Assembly: GCA_007132185.1 (NCBI GenBank)
Contig: SLPC01000006.1
Coordinates: 1-43,194, forward strand
DNA from: Anaerolineae bacterium
GTDB lineage: Bacteria; Chloroflexota; Anaerolineae; UBA1429
Reading direction: 5' to 3'
Length of the DNA stretch: 43,194 nucleotides
Shown: positions 21,713 to 32,111 of the stretch, piece after piece
Numbering within the stretch: the stretch's first letter is position 1
How the letters are laid out: the number at the start of each line of letters is the position of its first letter
Program-made: the position numbers and the translations under genes
Notes under the pieces: generated by a model
Seen by the model: the letters and a program-made list of their open reading frames with translations, nothing else
The model's database searches: none
Told to the model about the DNA's origin: nothing

Positions 21713-23488
21713 TTAAGAGAACTCCTCCGAGAACGAATCGATAATGTCGCGAAGACCCTGTTCGATCTCTGAGGTCATAAGGCGGCTTGTTTCGATTGCG
21801 CGAACAAGGCTGCGCTGTTCCCGCAACGTGTAGTCCCACAACTCTTGCTCGTAGCGGCTGATCTGATTCACAGGAACCTCGTCGAGATATCCGAGATCGA
21901 CGGCCCGCAAGATGAGCACCTGTCGGGCAAGCGGAAGGGGCTCATAAGGCGGTTGGTTGAGGACTTCTCGAAGCCGCTCTCCTCGCGTGATCTGTTGGCG
22001 CGTGGCGCGATCGATCTCGGTGCCAAAGCGGGCAAAGTGAGCCACTTCTTCGTACTGGGAGAGGGTCAGGCGAAGCTGGCCGCTCACCCGGCGCATGATC
22101 TCTGTCTGGGCGGCTCCACCTACACGCGAGACCGACAAGCCCACGTCGACGGCTGGCTTGATATTCTCGTTGAACAGCTCTGCGCTGACATAGATCTGGC
22201 CGTCGGTGATCGAGATCAGGTTGGTGGGAATATAGGCCGAGATGTTGCCACGCCTTGTCTCGACGATGGGCAAGGCGGTGATGCTACCGCCCCCTTCGTC
22301 GTCGCTCAGGGCACAGGCGCGTTCCAAGAGCCGCGCGTGCAGATAAAAGACATCCCCTGGGTAGGCCTCGCGACCGGGTGGGCGCCGGAGCAAGAGTGAG
22401 ATCTCTCGGTACGCATCGGCATGTTTGGTCAGGTCATCGTACACAATCAGGACATCCTGGCCGCGGTCGAGGAACGATTCCGCCACTGTGACGCCGGCAT
22501 AGGGGGCCAGATAGACCTGGGCAGGCGGATCGTCGGGGGGCGCCATCATCACCACGGTGTGCTCCATGGCCCCGGCATCCTCCAGAATGCGCATCGCCTG
22601 AAGCACCGAGCTCTTGCGTTGGCCAATGCTCACATAGATGCAGATGACGCCGGTGTCGCGCTGGTTGATAATGGTGTCAAGAGCGATCGAGGTCTTGCCG
22701 GTCTGCCTATCGCCGATGATCAACTCGCGCTGACCGCGGCCGATGGGGATCAGGGCATCAATGGCTTTGATACCCGTGTGCAGCGGTACCGAAACGGGTT
22801 GTCGCTCGACGACGCCGGGCGCCTGTCTCTCGATAAAGCGTCGCTCGTCCACAAAGAGGGTCCCTTTGTTGTCCAGAGGTTCGCCCAGGGGGCTGATCAC
22901 GCGCCCCAGCAGACGGTCGCCTACCGGCACCATGATGCGCCGGCCCGTGGCCCACACGATATCACCACCCTGAATGCCCACATCAGACCCCAGCAGAATG
23001 CTATCGATGTGGACCGTATCCAGGTTCATCACCAGACCTTGGACACCGTTGGCAAAGAGCACCAGCTCGTCGGTGGTGGCTTGCGGGAGGCCTCCTACAG
23101 AAGCTACGCCATCGCCCACCTGCCGGACGATGCCAATCTCTTGGACCATAAGCCCAACCCGCGTGGTGCGCCCCTGTCGTTCGAGGGAGCCGAGTAACTC
23201 CGAGATCGCCGACGATGGGCGCACACGCAAGCGCTCCAACATCCGGGTTGGCAGGGTCTCTGCCTCAGGATCCTGGCTCCATATGACGGGCGCGTCTGCC
23301 TTGACGGCCGGCATGATCTCCAGATCTTCCGGCTGCAGAGTCATAGGCTCACATTGTGTTGCAGCGCAGACCGCGTTCGTCAGGACGTCCAGGGGCCGAG
23401 CTCGTAGATCCTCCCGCTCCAGTGCGGGGCGGGGCTGGGGATCCGCCTGCATGCCTTGATCACGGCGCTCGTTGTTTTGATCGCTCAT
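21713..23488 (-). CDS. atpA: N-ATPase-type F1 alpha subunit with long N-terminal extension
   Basis: Non-catalytic nucleotide-binding subunit of F1. 591 residues, about 85 more than usual. The canonical start equivalent (RVRPSSAISELLGSLERQ) is at about residue 88; the preceding part is polar, acidic and apparently disordered. The core shows GIVRQVGDGVASVGGLPQA, the P-loop GDRQTGKTS, IGQRKSSVLQ, IVYDDLTKHADAYRE, PPGREAYPGDVFYLHARLLERA, and PTNLISITDGQIY. ATG 23488 lies 2 bases after the atpF stop, supporting the long form; an internal Met at about residue 82 could also serve. Confidence 0.93.
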   Translation of the reverse strand: MSDQNNERRDQGMQADPQPRPALEREDLRARPLDVLTNAVCAATQCEPMTLQPEDLEIMPAVKADAPVIWSQDPEAETLPTRMLERLRVRPSSAISELLGSLERQGRTTRVGLMVQEIGIVRQVGDGVASVGGLPQATTDELVLFANGVQGLVMNLDTVHIDSILLGSDVGIQGGDIVWATGRRIMVPVGDRLLGRVISPLGEPLDNKGTLFVDERRFIERQAPGVVERQPVSVPLHTGIKAIDALIPIGRGQRELIIGDRQTGKTSIALDTIINQRDTGVICIYVSIGQRKSSVLQAMRILEDAGAMEHTVVMMAPPDDPPAQVYLAPYAGVTVAESFLDRGQDVLIVYDDLTKHADAYREISLLLRRPPGREAYPGDVFYLHARLLERACALSDDEGGGSITALPIVETRRGNISAYIPTNLISITDGQIYVSAELFNENIKPAVDVGLSVSRVGGAAQTEIMRRVSGQLRLTLSQYEEVAHFARFGTEIDRATRQQITRGERLREVLNQPPYEPLPLARQVLILRAVDLGYLDEVPVNQISRYEQELWDYTLREQRSLVRAIETSRLMTSEIEQGLRDIIDSFSEEFS

Positions 23489-23490
23489 CG

Positions 23491-24282
23491 TTACGAGGAT
23501 ACCTCAGATTGCGGGGGCTCGAACCGCGTGAGCAATTCCTCGTGCACACGCCCGCGAATCTGCAAAAGTTGCTGTCGTATGCTGTTGTCAATGAGTCTGT
23601 GAGCCAGGCGTACAGAAAGGCCCGCGATCAAAGCCGGGTTGATCGTGATCTGTAGCTCGACTCGTCTATCAATGAGAGACGACAGCGTGTCGGTCAGGGT
23701 ACTGATCTGCTCTTCTGTGAGCTCGACGGGTGTCTCCACCATGGCGGTCGGATAGCGGTCTGCCATGGTCTGACGATAGACCTGGATCTCTGCTTGGGGA
23801 ATCTGAAAGATACTGGCTGCAAAGTTTGTCACTAGATCATCGTGGGTGCGTCGCGTGGTCACAGCCTGCACGATATTGCCAGAGAGAGCCAAGACCGTAT
23901 CCAGCACGTCATCATAATGGCGCGCCAGGACCTCGTCCCGCTGGCGAAGCAAGTCGGAACGCATATCATCCGTGATGGAATCAAGGCGTTCACGCGCATC
24001 GGCGATGATCTGAGCGGCCCGCTGCTCTGCCTCGACTTCGGCGGCATGGATGATCTCCTCCGCCTCGCGTTCGGCATTGTTGCGACGGATCTCCCACTCA
24101 CGGCGCATGCGGGCAGCCTCTGCCTCCTGATCCTCCGCCGCCTGACGTGTCTCGCTGAGATTGCGGCCGCGCTCTGTGAGCTTGATTCGCAACGGTTTGA
24201 ACATGAGCACGTTCAGGATCGCCAGGATCGCGACAAAGTTCAGAATCTGTAAAAGCAGGGTCGACCAGTCAAGATCAAGCAT
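23491..24282 (-). CDS. atpF: F0 subunit b with C-terminal delta-like domain
   Basis: Peripheral stalk. 263 residues: an N-terminal membrane helix (DWSTLLLQILNFVAILAILNVLMF), a long charged coiled coil (about 30-125), and a C-terminal domain that looks like the end of the delta subunit (VELQITINPALIAGLSVRLAHRLIDNS then RQQLLQIRG). No separate atpH exists between atpF and atpA, so this fusion likely supplies delta. Start ATG 24282 is chosen because AGGGGG is 8 bases upstream, just after the atpE stop; the longer frame from 24327 overlaps atpE. b-delta fusion without atpH is characteristic of the N-ATPase branch. Confidence 0.88.
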   Translation of the reverse strand: MLDLDWSTLLLQILNFVAILAILNVLMFKPLRIKLTERGRNLSETRQAAEDQEAEAARMRREWEIRRNNAEREAEEIIHAAEVEAEQRAAQIIADARERLDSITDDMRSDLLRQRDEVLARHYDDVLDTVLALSGNIVQAVTTRRTHDDLVTNFAASIFQIPQAEIQVYRQTMADRYPTAMVETPVELTEEQISTLTDTLSSLIDRRVELQITINPALIAGLSVRLAHRLIDNSIRQQLLQIRGRVHEELLTRFEPPQSEVSS

Positions 24283-24292
24283 ACACGGCCCC

Positions 24293-24565
24293 CTAAAGCG
24301 CGAATATTCCAGCGAAAGGATTCGCAAATATCAGTATCAGGCAGATCAACAGAACATAGATGGCCGTCGACTCTAGAATGGCCAGGACGACAAAGAGCAG
24401 GCCGCGAATGCGATCAGCCACGCTGGGCTGGCGCGCCATATTGTCAAAGGCCCGGGTGATAGCCCGACCTTCCATAATGGCGGCGGTGACCGTGCCCAGC
24501 ACGATAGCGGTTGTTACCGCCATGGTCGTCGCGATGGCAAAGGTGAGCTGCTGTTCTGGTTGCAT
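24293..24565 (-). CDS. atpE: F0 c subunit with double-carboxylate Na+-type site
   Basis: 90 residues, two membrane helices joined by a polar loop with ARQPS (residues 44-48). In Ilyobacter numbering, which aligns without gaps here, helix 1 has Glu32 (in IMEGRA) where Gln32 is normal, and helix 2 has Ile63, Glu65, Ser66, Thr67, Tyr70 (LESTAIY). Glu65, Ser66 and Thr67 are the Na+-coordination set; the extra Glu32 is the double-carboxylate feature described for N-ATPase c rings. Whether the ring transports Na+ or H+ cannot be decided from sequence. RBS AGAGGATAGGA upstream. Confidence 0.93.
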   Translation of the reverse strand: MQPEQQLTFAIATTMAVTTAIVLGTVTAAIMEGRAITRAFDNMARQPSVADRIRGLLFVVLAILESTAIYVLLICLILIFANPFAGIFAL

Positions 24566-24579
24566 AGATCCTATCCTCT

Positions 24580-25278
24580 CTATTCCGGAGTACTGGTTGG
24601 CTCGGCTGTTCTTACAGCGAGCTGCATGGCGTCGGCAATAAAGGCAATGGTCAACACCGTAAAGACAAGGGCCTGTAACAGGCCCGTGATGATACCCAAT
24701 AGCTCGAGGGGCAGTGGCGCAAAAGCGGGCACTAGCATGAACATGGTTACCGAGATGATCTCAGCCGCGATGACGTTTCCGAATAGACGTAGCGACATGG
24801 AGAGCACACGACTCAGCTGACCAATAAGGTTCAGCGGGAACATGAACGCCACCGGCTCGAACAGGCTCAACAGCTGTGCCTTGAGACCTCGCTCTCGATA
24901 GCCGTAATAGTGCACCGAGCCTAGTGAGACCAACGACAGCGCCACTGTCGTGTTCAAGTCGCTCGTTGGCGCAAAGAATACGGGCAGGAGGCCGAATAGG
25001 TTGGCCAAGGCGATAAAGGTGATCATCGTGGTCAGATAAGGGATCGCTTCCGGCAGTGTCTCCCCCACCGTGTCGGCTATCAAGTTCTCGACATACTCGA
25101 CCACGAACTCTACGGTCAACTGCCATGTGTCGGGCTCCCAGACACGAAGACGACGATTTACGATTATGCCTAACAAAGTGAGAGCAAGAAGGATGACCCA
25201 CGTAGTCAGCACGGTGCTCGTGATCGTCACAGGCCCGATCTCGAACACTGGCTGGGGAAATATGCTCTCTATGCCCAC
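24580..25278 (-). CDS. atpB: F0 subunit a
   Basis: Stator half-channel subunit. 232 residues with five to six membrane helices. The essential Arg is in the SLRLFGN motif (about residue 163) and the last helix (LLQALVFTVLTIAFIADAM) faces the rotor. The GTG start at 25278 is preceded by AAGGTG. It lies 20 bases after atpR and 14 bases before atpE. Shorter than many housekeeping a subunits but with all conserved elements. Confidence 0.93.
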   Translation of the reverse strand: MGIESIFPQPVFEIGPVTITSTVLTTWVILLALTLLGIIVNRRLRVWEPDTWQLTVEFVVEYVENLIADTVGETLPEAIPYLTTMITFIALANLFGLLPVFFAPTSDLNTTVALSLVSLGSVHYYGYRERGLKAQLLSLFEPVAFMFPLNLIGQLSRVLSMSLRLFGNVIAAEIISVTMFMLVPAFAPLPLELLGIITGLLQALVFTVLTIAFIADAMQLAVRTAEPTSTPE

Positions 25279-25298
25279 GTTCGCACCTTGTTCGCTCT

Positions 25299-25591
25299 TT
25301 ACCTCGGCAGTATTAGATTATGCCAGCATAGCCAACGACTGGCGATCATTCCCACCAGCAGCCCTACACATGTGGCAAGCCCACCGTAGACGGCCAGTAG
25401 TGCCGCCGGCACCCAAAGCAGGATCCGGATCGGCATCCCCCCGAGAATGTGCCGTCTGGCGCGATCGCTGTATAGGTGCTGACTACCCTCGAGTGCCTGC
25501 CGAAGCAAAAAGAGATGACCCCACCCAAACAGGAACCCGAGCACTATGCCGAATATCGCTCTGGCTATCATCTCGCCGGCTGGCATGACTG

Positions 25592-25595
<4 letters not shown>
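25299..25595 (-). CDS. atpR: N-ATPase subunit AtpR-like small membrane protein
   Basis: 98 residues with three predicted membrane helices (about 8-30, 53-70, 72-90). The GFLFGWGHLFLLRQAL and RILLWVPAALLAVYGG segments match my expectation for AtpR, an accessory protein encoded only in N-ATPase operons and thought to help c-ring assembly or ion access. The start overlaps the atpC stop (ATGA), indicating translational coupling. In canonical atpDCQRBEFAG clusters an AtpI-like atpQ precedes atpR; here there is no room for it. Identification rests on position, length and hydropathy as much as on sequence. Confidence 0.7.
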
Positions 25596-27450
<1,855 letters not shown>

Positions 27451-29046
27451 TCACTGCCCCGACGCCATGTCAATCTGCTGTTTCAGAGGCACTCCTGAAG
27501 TCTGATCGACTGAGCCGGGCGTGGTCATATCCAGATGCAGGCTGATGACCCCCAATCCCATGGTCAACCACAAGATGGTGGATGCATGGGGGAACACAAG
27601 GTTGAATAAATAGTGATCGAACATACCGCCAACCATTGCGCCGACGATGGCAAGAAAGAATCCCAACGAAGTGACCGAAACGCGAGCCCGTGTCTGGCGT
27701 GAGAGCAGGGTGGTGATCACCTTGTGGAGATAGATGAACAGGTTGGCGAGGAACGCACCAAGGCCCACGAGGCCCATATTCTCGGCGATGAGCAGGTATA
27801 CGTTCGAGACGCCCAGATAGGTGTCTACATCAGGTGTGCCAGAAAAGCCGACCCCAAACCAGGGATAGCGTCTGATCAAGATGAGGGCATCCTTGTACTC
27901 GCCAAAACGCATCTGGGTCGCCAGGTCCTCTCCACGGATACCGCTCATGAAATGCTCTACATAGACCTGTGCCGGTGGCAGGATCAAGAGAAGCGCCAAG
28001 GCCGCCAGCGCAATGATTAGCGCTCTGCGATACCGCAAAAGCGCCAGGAGCAGGACCGCGGCGGTCAGCCCCATGAGCGAGCCGCGCGAAAAGGTCAGGA
28101 ACAGGCACAACGCCATGCTGGCTGCCATGAGAGCCAGCCAGCGTTTGGGCCAGACGGGCGCGGGCGAAAAAATCTGGGTGGTGGCGATGGTGGTGGCAAA
28201 GATCAACGCGCCCCCCAGGACGTTGGGATCGATGGATGTGGAAGTGGCGCGCAAGGCCCGCGAGGGATCGTCTTCGATATAGCGTAGTACATCAGAGCCG
28301 GAGGGATAGCCGACTACCCGCAGGGAAGAGAGCGCTCGCACCGTCATCTCCTCTGGCAGGGCATACAGAATGATGCCGACCAGGGCAGCGGCGCTACCCG
28401 CCAGGATGATTGCTCCGGTGAGAAAGCGAAGCTGAGGAACACCACGGACGGCATTGATCACCAGCACAAAGGTCAGGATGCTGAGCAAGATCTCGACAAA
28501 GTGACGAATGACGTTAGCCGTCAGCGAGGCATGGCCCAGGCCAGAGATAAATGAGAACAGTGCCAGTAGAACGAATATCAGCACCCCAAAGGTCGGCGCC
28601 AGCGCCTGAAACGCGCGATCTTTGTGGGCGGCCACCCGCGAGGCCCAGACAAAGAACAGCGTTGCCAACACCAGGTTGAGCAACGTGGGTGTGACGCCGA
28701 TATGCACGGGGAGGGCGGCGAACGGCAAAAGAAACACGACGCCGATCAGGGCCATGAGCCCCACGATCAGGCTGCGCAGCATGAGATATCCCAGTACCAA
28801 CGCAATGATAAAGGCTGTGCCATACAGACCGCCCAACAGCCCGACGATGGCGCCGACGGGCACGCCAATCGCAAGGCAGAGAGCGGCCACGCTCAGGGCG
28901 CGCGGCCAAGGCCTTGGATCGACCAAGGCATCACGCCACGAGGTACGATGCCTCATCCAGATACGCAGCGATTGCACGACAGCCTCTATCTCTTGACAAT
29001 AGGCCACAGGGGTATTCCTGCAGCGATGGTAACACAGCAGATCCAT
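27451..29046 (-). CDS. O-antigen ligase / Wzy-like polymerase membrane protein
   Basis: 531 residues with ten or more hydrophobic segments beginning at about residue 52, and a large extracytoplasmic loop between about 375 and 425 (GIRGEDLATQMRFGEYKDAL, then RRYPWFGVGFSGT) that matches the Wzy_C/WaaL loop, where the R-x-x-x-W-x-A/D-A-L and P-x-x-G-x-G-x-G pattern is typical. It probably joins or polymerises surface glycans. The exact start is unclear: GTG codons at about residues 13 and 23 have better Shine-Dalgarno spacing than ATG 29046. It lies between the LysM gene and the ATPase operon. Confidence 0.75.
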   Translation of the reverse strand: MDLLCYHRCRNTPVAYCQEIEAVVQSLRIWMRHRTSWRDALVDPRPWPRALSVAALCLAIGVPVGAIVGLLGGLYGTAFIIALVLGYLMLRSLIVGLMALIGVVFLLPFAALPVHIGVTPTLLNLVLATLFFVWASRVAAHKDRAFQALAPTFGVLIFVLLALFSFISGLGHASLTANVIRHFVEILLSILTFVLVINAVRGVPQLRFLTGAIILAGSAAALVGIILYALPEEMTVRALSSLRVVGYPSGSDVLRYIEDDPSRALRATSTSIDPNVLGGALIFATTIATTQIFSPAPVWPKRWLALMAASMALCLFLTFSRGSLMGLTAAVLLLALLRYRRALIIALAALALLLILPPAQVYVEHFMSGIRGEDLATQMRFGEYKDALILIRRYPWFGVGFSGTPDVDTYLGVSNVYLLIAENMGLVGLGAFLANLFIYLHKVITTLLSRQTRARVSVTSLGFFLAIVGAMVGGMFDHYLFNLVFPHASTILWLTMGLGVISLHLDMTTPGSVDQTSGVPLKQQIDMASGQ

Positions 29047-29088
29047 AGAGCAAAACAGAACCGTTAAGCGAACCAGCCCGATCCGGCA

Positions 29089-29811
29089 TCAGCGTGTTGT
29101 GAGGATAAGCTGCTCCAGGGCCAGTAGGGCGCCCGCGTCTCTGTCGTGGTGCGAGATCGTGAGTTGCAGCGCCATGCCGGACCAGAGATCCTCTGGCAAG
29201 CGTACGGTCACGGCAAAGGCTCCCAGTTGTCCGATCTCGGCATGAATGGCGGCGGATGCCTCTGCCAACAGGGCCCCATCCTCGTCATGAACCTGCACCA
29301 GCAGCTCATTGTCATGGTTCTGGCCCCAGCCGCTCACCTGTACGGTACTGCGCACTCGCTGCCCTGCCGATGGTCGGACGATAACGGCCTGGGGAGTGGA
29401 TGTAATAGCGCTGGTGTCAGGGATGGACAGGGTTCGCCCGGCGATCAGGCCCTGATGGCTGAGCAGGCCGTTTTGCCAGGCGAGCTGGGGGGTCGCGACA
29501 CCATAGCGGGCGGCGATGCCGTCTAGCGTCTCGCCCGGCGCGATGACATGCTGCTCGGCACTGGGCGCCAGGGGTACCGAAAGGGTATCGCCGATGAACA
29601 GCATGTCGTGGGCGCGCAGGGAGTGCGCGCGCAACAGGCCATTCAGCGGCACGCCGAAACGGGCGGCGATGGATGGCAGCGTATCATCGGGCGCGACAGT
29701 GTAGGCCGCAGGCTCCTGGGCTCGGGCATTGTGGCGTACGCCAAACGTAACCACAACAACAAGCACGAGCAGTGTGCCGATGCTCTTTCGCCAGCTTGCC
29801 TTGATCGTCAT
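29089..29811 (-). CDS. Secreted LysM-Gmad2 protein
   Basis: 240 residues: signal peptide or anchor (residues 10-32, ending NARAQEP), LysM 1 at about 37-80 (YTVAPDDTLPSIAARFGV), LysM 2 at about 88-131 (HVIAPGETLDGIAARYGV), then an immunoglobulin-like Gmad2 domain at about 142-238 (VIVRPSAGQRVRSTVQVSG and FAVTVRLP). LysM binds GlcNAc-containing polymers, so this is a peptidoglycan- or glycan-bound surface protein. RBS GGGAGG 6 bases before ATG 29811. It follows the TPR gene by 28 bases and is likely cotranscribed. Confidence 0.85.
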   Translation of the reverse strand: MTIKASWRKSIGTLLVLVVVVTFGVRHNARAQEPAAYTVAPDDTLPSIAARFGVPLNGLLRAHSLRAHDMLFIGDTLSVPLAPSAEQHVIAPGETLDGIAARYGVATPQLAWQNGLLSHQGLIAGRTLSIPDTSAITSTPQAVIVRPSAGQRVRSTVQVSGWGQNHDNELLVQVHDEDGALLAEASAAIHAEIGQLGAFAVTVRLPEDLWSGMALQLTISHHDRDAGALLALEQLILTTR

Positions 29812-29839
29812 ATCTGCCTCCCTTCGCTATGTATGCCGT

Positions 29840-30916
29840 TCAGCGTCTGCGACCTACCAGGCGCTGCAGCAAGAACAGCATCACGACCATGACGAGGAGC
29901 GAAATCGCCTGAGCGGATGGTTCCCCCAGATAGACATACAGAATAACAGCGAGGAGAACGGCGACGATCAGGCCGAACCGCAGCGTATCGTTGAGCCAGA
30001 TACGCTGCCAATGCGCCATGAACCGACCGGGGCCGCTGAGGCGCCGATCCAGGGCCACGCCAAACTGCTGACGGGCCTCTTGACGGCGGCCCATACGCAA
30101 TAGCGCCATTGCATACGCATAGCGGGTGTCGGCGGTGTCGGCATCGTCATGGGCAAGCACACTCTCCAGCACGTCGGCGGCGCGCGCCGGTTGGTTATCA
30201 ACGAGCAAGATACGCCCCAGAGCGCTGGCTGCCCGGTAAAAGTGCGGGTTCGTTTCGCAGGCTCGCTCGAGGTACTCGACGGCACGATCCAGGTTCTTGG
30301 CGCGCGTCTCGAGGATGCCCAGATTCGAGTAGGCCAGGCAGGCGGCGTATGGGTTAGCTTCTTCCAAGGCGAGTACCCGTTGTGCGGCCTCCCGGGCTTG
30401 ATCCTCGTTGCCCGCTGCCAGGTGGCGATAGGTCTCGACATGCCAGGCCAGCGCAGTGAGCTCGTCGCGGGATTGCTTGTCTGGCATGGCCTCGATCTGG
30501 TCACGGGCCTTGGCCAGCGCCGCATCGGCCTGCTCGAAATCCTGCCGGTCACAATAGACTTGGGCGAGTGTGAGCAGTGGCTCCGGCTCATCTGGAGCGC
30601 GCTCCCGAGCGATCTGCAGCGCCCGCTCGGCCTCGTCCAACTCGTCCGCCAAAAAGTGCACCACCCCCTGGATGAGATAAGCATCGTGTCGGCTCTCATT
30701 CAAGGCACGGGCCCGCTCGGCAGCCGCCAGGGCTTGCTCTCTTTCGCGCATCCGCATATAGGTGCGGGCCAGGCCCAGGTGGGCGTCATAGTGTTCGGGT
30801 GCCAGAGCCACTGCGGCCTCGTACTCTTGCAGCGCCTCGTCCAAGCGTAACGCATCCAGGCTCTCGTTCGCCTCGGCCAGTATCTCGTCGACAGAGCCCC
30901 GGTCATCTGATTCCAT
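29840..30916 (-). CDS. Tetratricopeptide repeat protein with C-terminal membrane anchor
   Basis: 358 residues. Six to eight TPR-like helical hairpins from about residue 12 to 290 (LDEALQEYEAAVALAPEHYDAHLGLA, then SNLGILETRAKNLDRAVEYLERA). The last 45 residues contain two hydrophobic helices (FGLIVAVLLAVILYVYLG and AISLLVMVVMLFLLQRLVG) ending in basic GRRR. There is no signal peptide, so the TPR domain is cytoplasmic. Scaffold role; partners unknown, though it heads a unit with the LysM and perhaps the O-antigen ligase-like gene. TAGGAGG 5 bases before ATG 30916. Confidence 0.8.
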   Translation of the reverse strand: MESDDRGSVDEILAEANESLDALRLDEALQEYEAAVALAPEHYDAHLGLARTYMRMREREQALAAAERARALNESRHDAYLIQGVVHFLADELDEAERALQIARERAPDEPEPLLTLAQVYCDRQDFEQADAALAKARDQIEAMPDKQSRDELTALAWHVETYRHLAAGNEDQAREAAQRVLALEEANPYAACLAYSNLGILETRAKNLDRAVEYLERACETNPHFYRAASALGRILLVDNQPARAADVLESVLAHDDADTADTRYAYAMALLRMGRRQEARQQFGVALDRRLSGPGRFMAHWQRIWLNDTLRFGLIVAVLLAVILYVYLGEPSAQAISLLVMVVMLFLLQRLVGRRR

Positions 30917-30938
30917 GCAGACCTCCTATCCTCGTCAG

Positions 30939-30967
30939 AGTATAGCGGCATCGGCGATGGGCGACAA
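30939..30967 (-). promoter_or_regulatory. Promoter of the TPR-LysM unit
   Basis: TTGTCG (30962-30967), a 17-base spacer, and TATACT (30939-30944), 23 bases before ATG 30916. Confidence 0.65.
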
Positions 30968-31011
30968 GCAATGGGAAGGGCAAAAAGGCGTAGCCACGGT
31001 AGTCGCGTCAC

Positions 31012-31039
31012 TTGCCGCCACCGGCGCTTGATATATAGT
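31012..31039 (+). promoter_or_regulatory. Promoter of the TIM-barrel isomerase gene
   Basis: TTGCCG (31012-31017), a 16-base spacer, and TATAGT (31034-31039), 45 bases before ATG 31085. Divergent from the TPR promoter. Confidence 0.6.
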
Positions 31040-31084
31040 GGTGCCTATGTGCATATTACCAACACCAGACCAAAGGATCGTACC

Positions 31085-32014
31085 ATGACGCGTTTCACCC
31101 TTGGCGCCAACCTGTGCTTTGCTATCAACCGTTTCCCCGAGCCAGAGGTCTGGGCCCAGCTCGTGGGTGAGCAGATGGGCTTGCGCTCGGTGCAGGTGGT
31201 GTCGGACCTGCTCCATCCCTTTTGGCCAGAAGATATCCTTGCGCGGCAGACCGACGCGATCCGCAATGCGACGGCCCGCTATGATATAGACGTTCATAGC
31301 CTGATGACGGGCACCTTTTCGCGCACCAATCACCTCATGTTCCCCCTGGACGATCTGCGAGCGCTCTGGTTTGGCTTTTTCCAGCGCTTTATCGATCTGG
31401 GCGTGGCGTTGGGCGCGCAGACGGTGGGTAGCCACTTTGGCGCCCTGTCGATGCATGATGTGAGTCATGTCGAGCGCTATAACGAGCGGGTGGATGAAGC
31501 CGTGCGCCTGTGGCAGGAGCTGAGCTTTTATGCGCAGGACCAAGGGCTGTCGTACCTGTTCTTTGAGACGATGTCGGTGCCGCGCGAGCTGGGCTATACC
31601 ATCTCGCAGGCACGTGCGCTGCTCGAGCGGGTCAACGAGCGCGTCGGTGTTCCCATCAAGTTGTGCCTCGATGTGGGTCACGCACCGCACCCCGTCGAGC
31701 GCGATCCATATCCCTGGCTGAAAACGCTCGGCGCAGATGCACCCCTGGTGCATCTGCAGCAGACAGAGGCAGACCACTCGCGCCACTGGCCCTTTACGCC
31801 CGAGTACAATGCGCAGGGTATCGTAGACCCCCGGCGGGTACTGGATACCATCAGCGCCACAGGCATCGATGATGTATGGCTCGGGTTCGAGATCCTGCAT
31901 CGCGAGCGATACGAGGAGGAGGCCCGGGTGATCCCGGACAACGTCCAATCGGCGGCGTACTGGCGCCACTATCTGCCTGAGGATGGCGAATGGTCTGGCG
32001 CTGGACCCGCATAG
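31085..32014 (+). CDS. Sugar-phosphate isomerase/epimerase family TIM-barrel protein
   Basis: 309 residues, xylose-isomerase-like (AP endonuclease 2) barrel. The expected metal ligands are visible in order: Glu in LFFETMSVPRE, Asp/His in CLDVGHAPHP, a later HLQQTEADHSRHWPF, and Glu in FEILHRER. It probably isomerises or epimerises a ketose or ketose-phosphate; the substrate cannot be named from sequence, although the FETMSVPRE...GYTISQ pattern recalls erythrulose-phosphate-type epimerases. ATG 31085 is chosen because AGGA is 7 bases upstream; the 38 upstream codons in frame are not family-like and overlap the promoter. Stands alone. Confidence 0.75.
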   Translation: MTRFTLGANLCFAINRFPEPEVWAQLVGEQMGLRSVQVVSDLLHPFWPEDILARQTDAIRNATARYDIDVHSLMTGTFSRTNHLMFPLDDLRALWFGFFQRFIDLGVALGAQTVGSHFGALSMHDVSHVERYNERVDEAVRLWQELSFYAQDQGLSYLFFETMSVPRELGYTISQARALLERVNERVGVPIKLCLDVGHAPHPVERDPYPWLKTLGADAPLVHLQQTEADHSRHWPFTPEYNAQGIVDPRRVLDTISATGIDDVWLGFEILHRERYEEEARVIPDNVQSAAYWRHYLPEDGEWSGAGPA

Positions 32015-32058
32015 CTGGCGCAGATGGCTGGTGCATAGCTGGTCCCTGACACAAAAGA

Positions 32059-32090
32059 AACGGGCTCTGCGATTTGTCGCAGAGCCCGTT
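32059..32090. terminator. Shared terminator of the isomerase and aldehyde oxidoreductase genes
   Basis: A 14-bp perfect stem (32059-32072 with 32077-32090) and a TTTG loop. On the minus strand it is followed by TTTCTTTTGTG, a good T-tract for the oxidoreductase transcript; the plus strand tail is weaker. Confidence 0.85.
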
Positions 32091-32111
32091 GGCATATCTC
32101 GTTGATGAGGA

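Noticed and set aside
29548-30103. Plus-strand frames opposite the LysM and TPR genes
   Set aside because: Antisense shadows without ribosome-binding sites or recognisable domains.
30935-32095. A 386-codon minus-strand frame opposite the TIM-barrel isomerase gene
   Set aside because: Antisense of a clear isomerase with metal-ligand motifs; it spans the terminator and both promoters.
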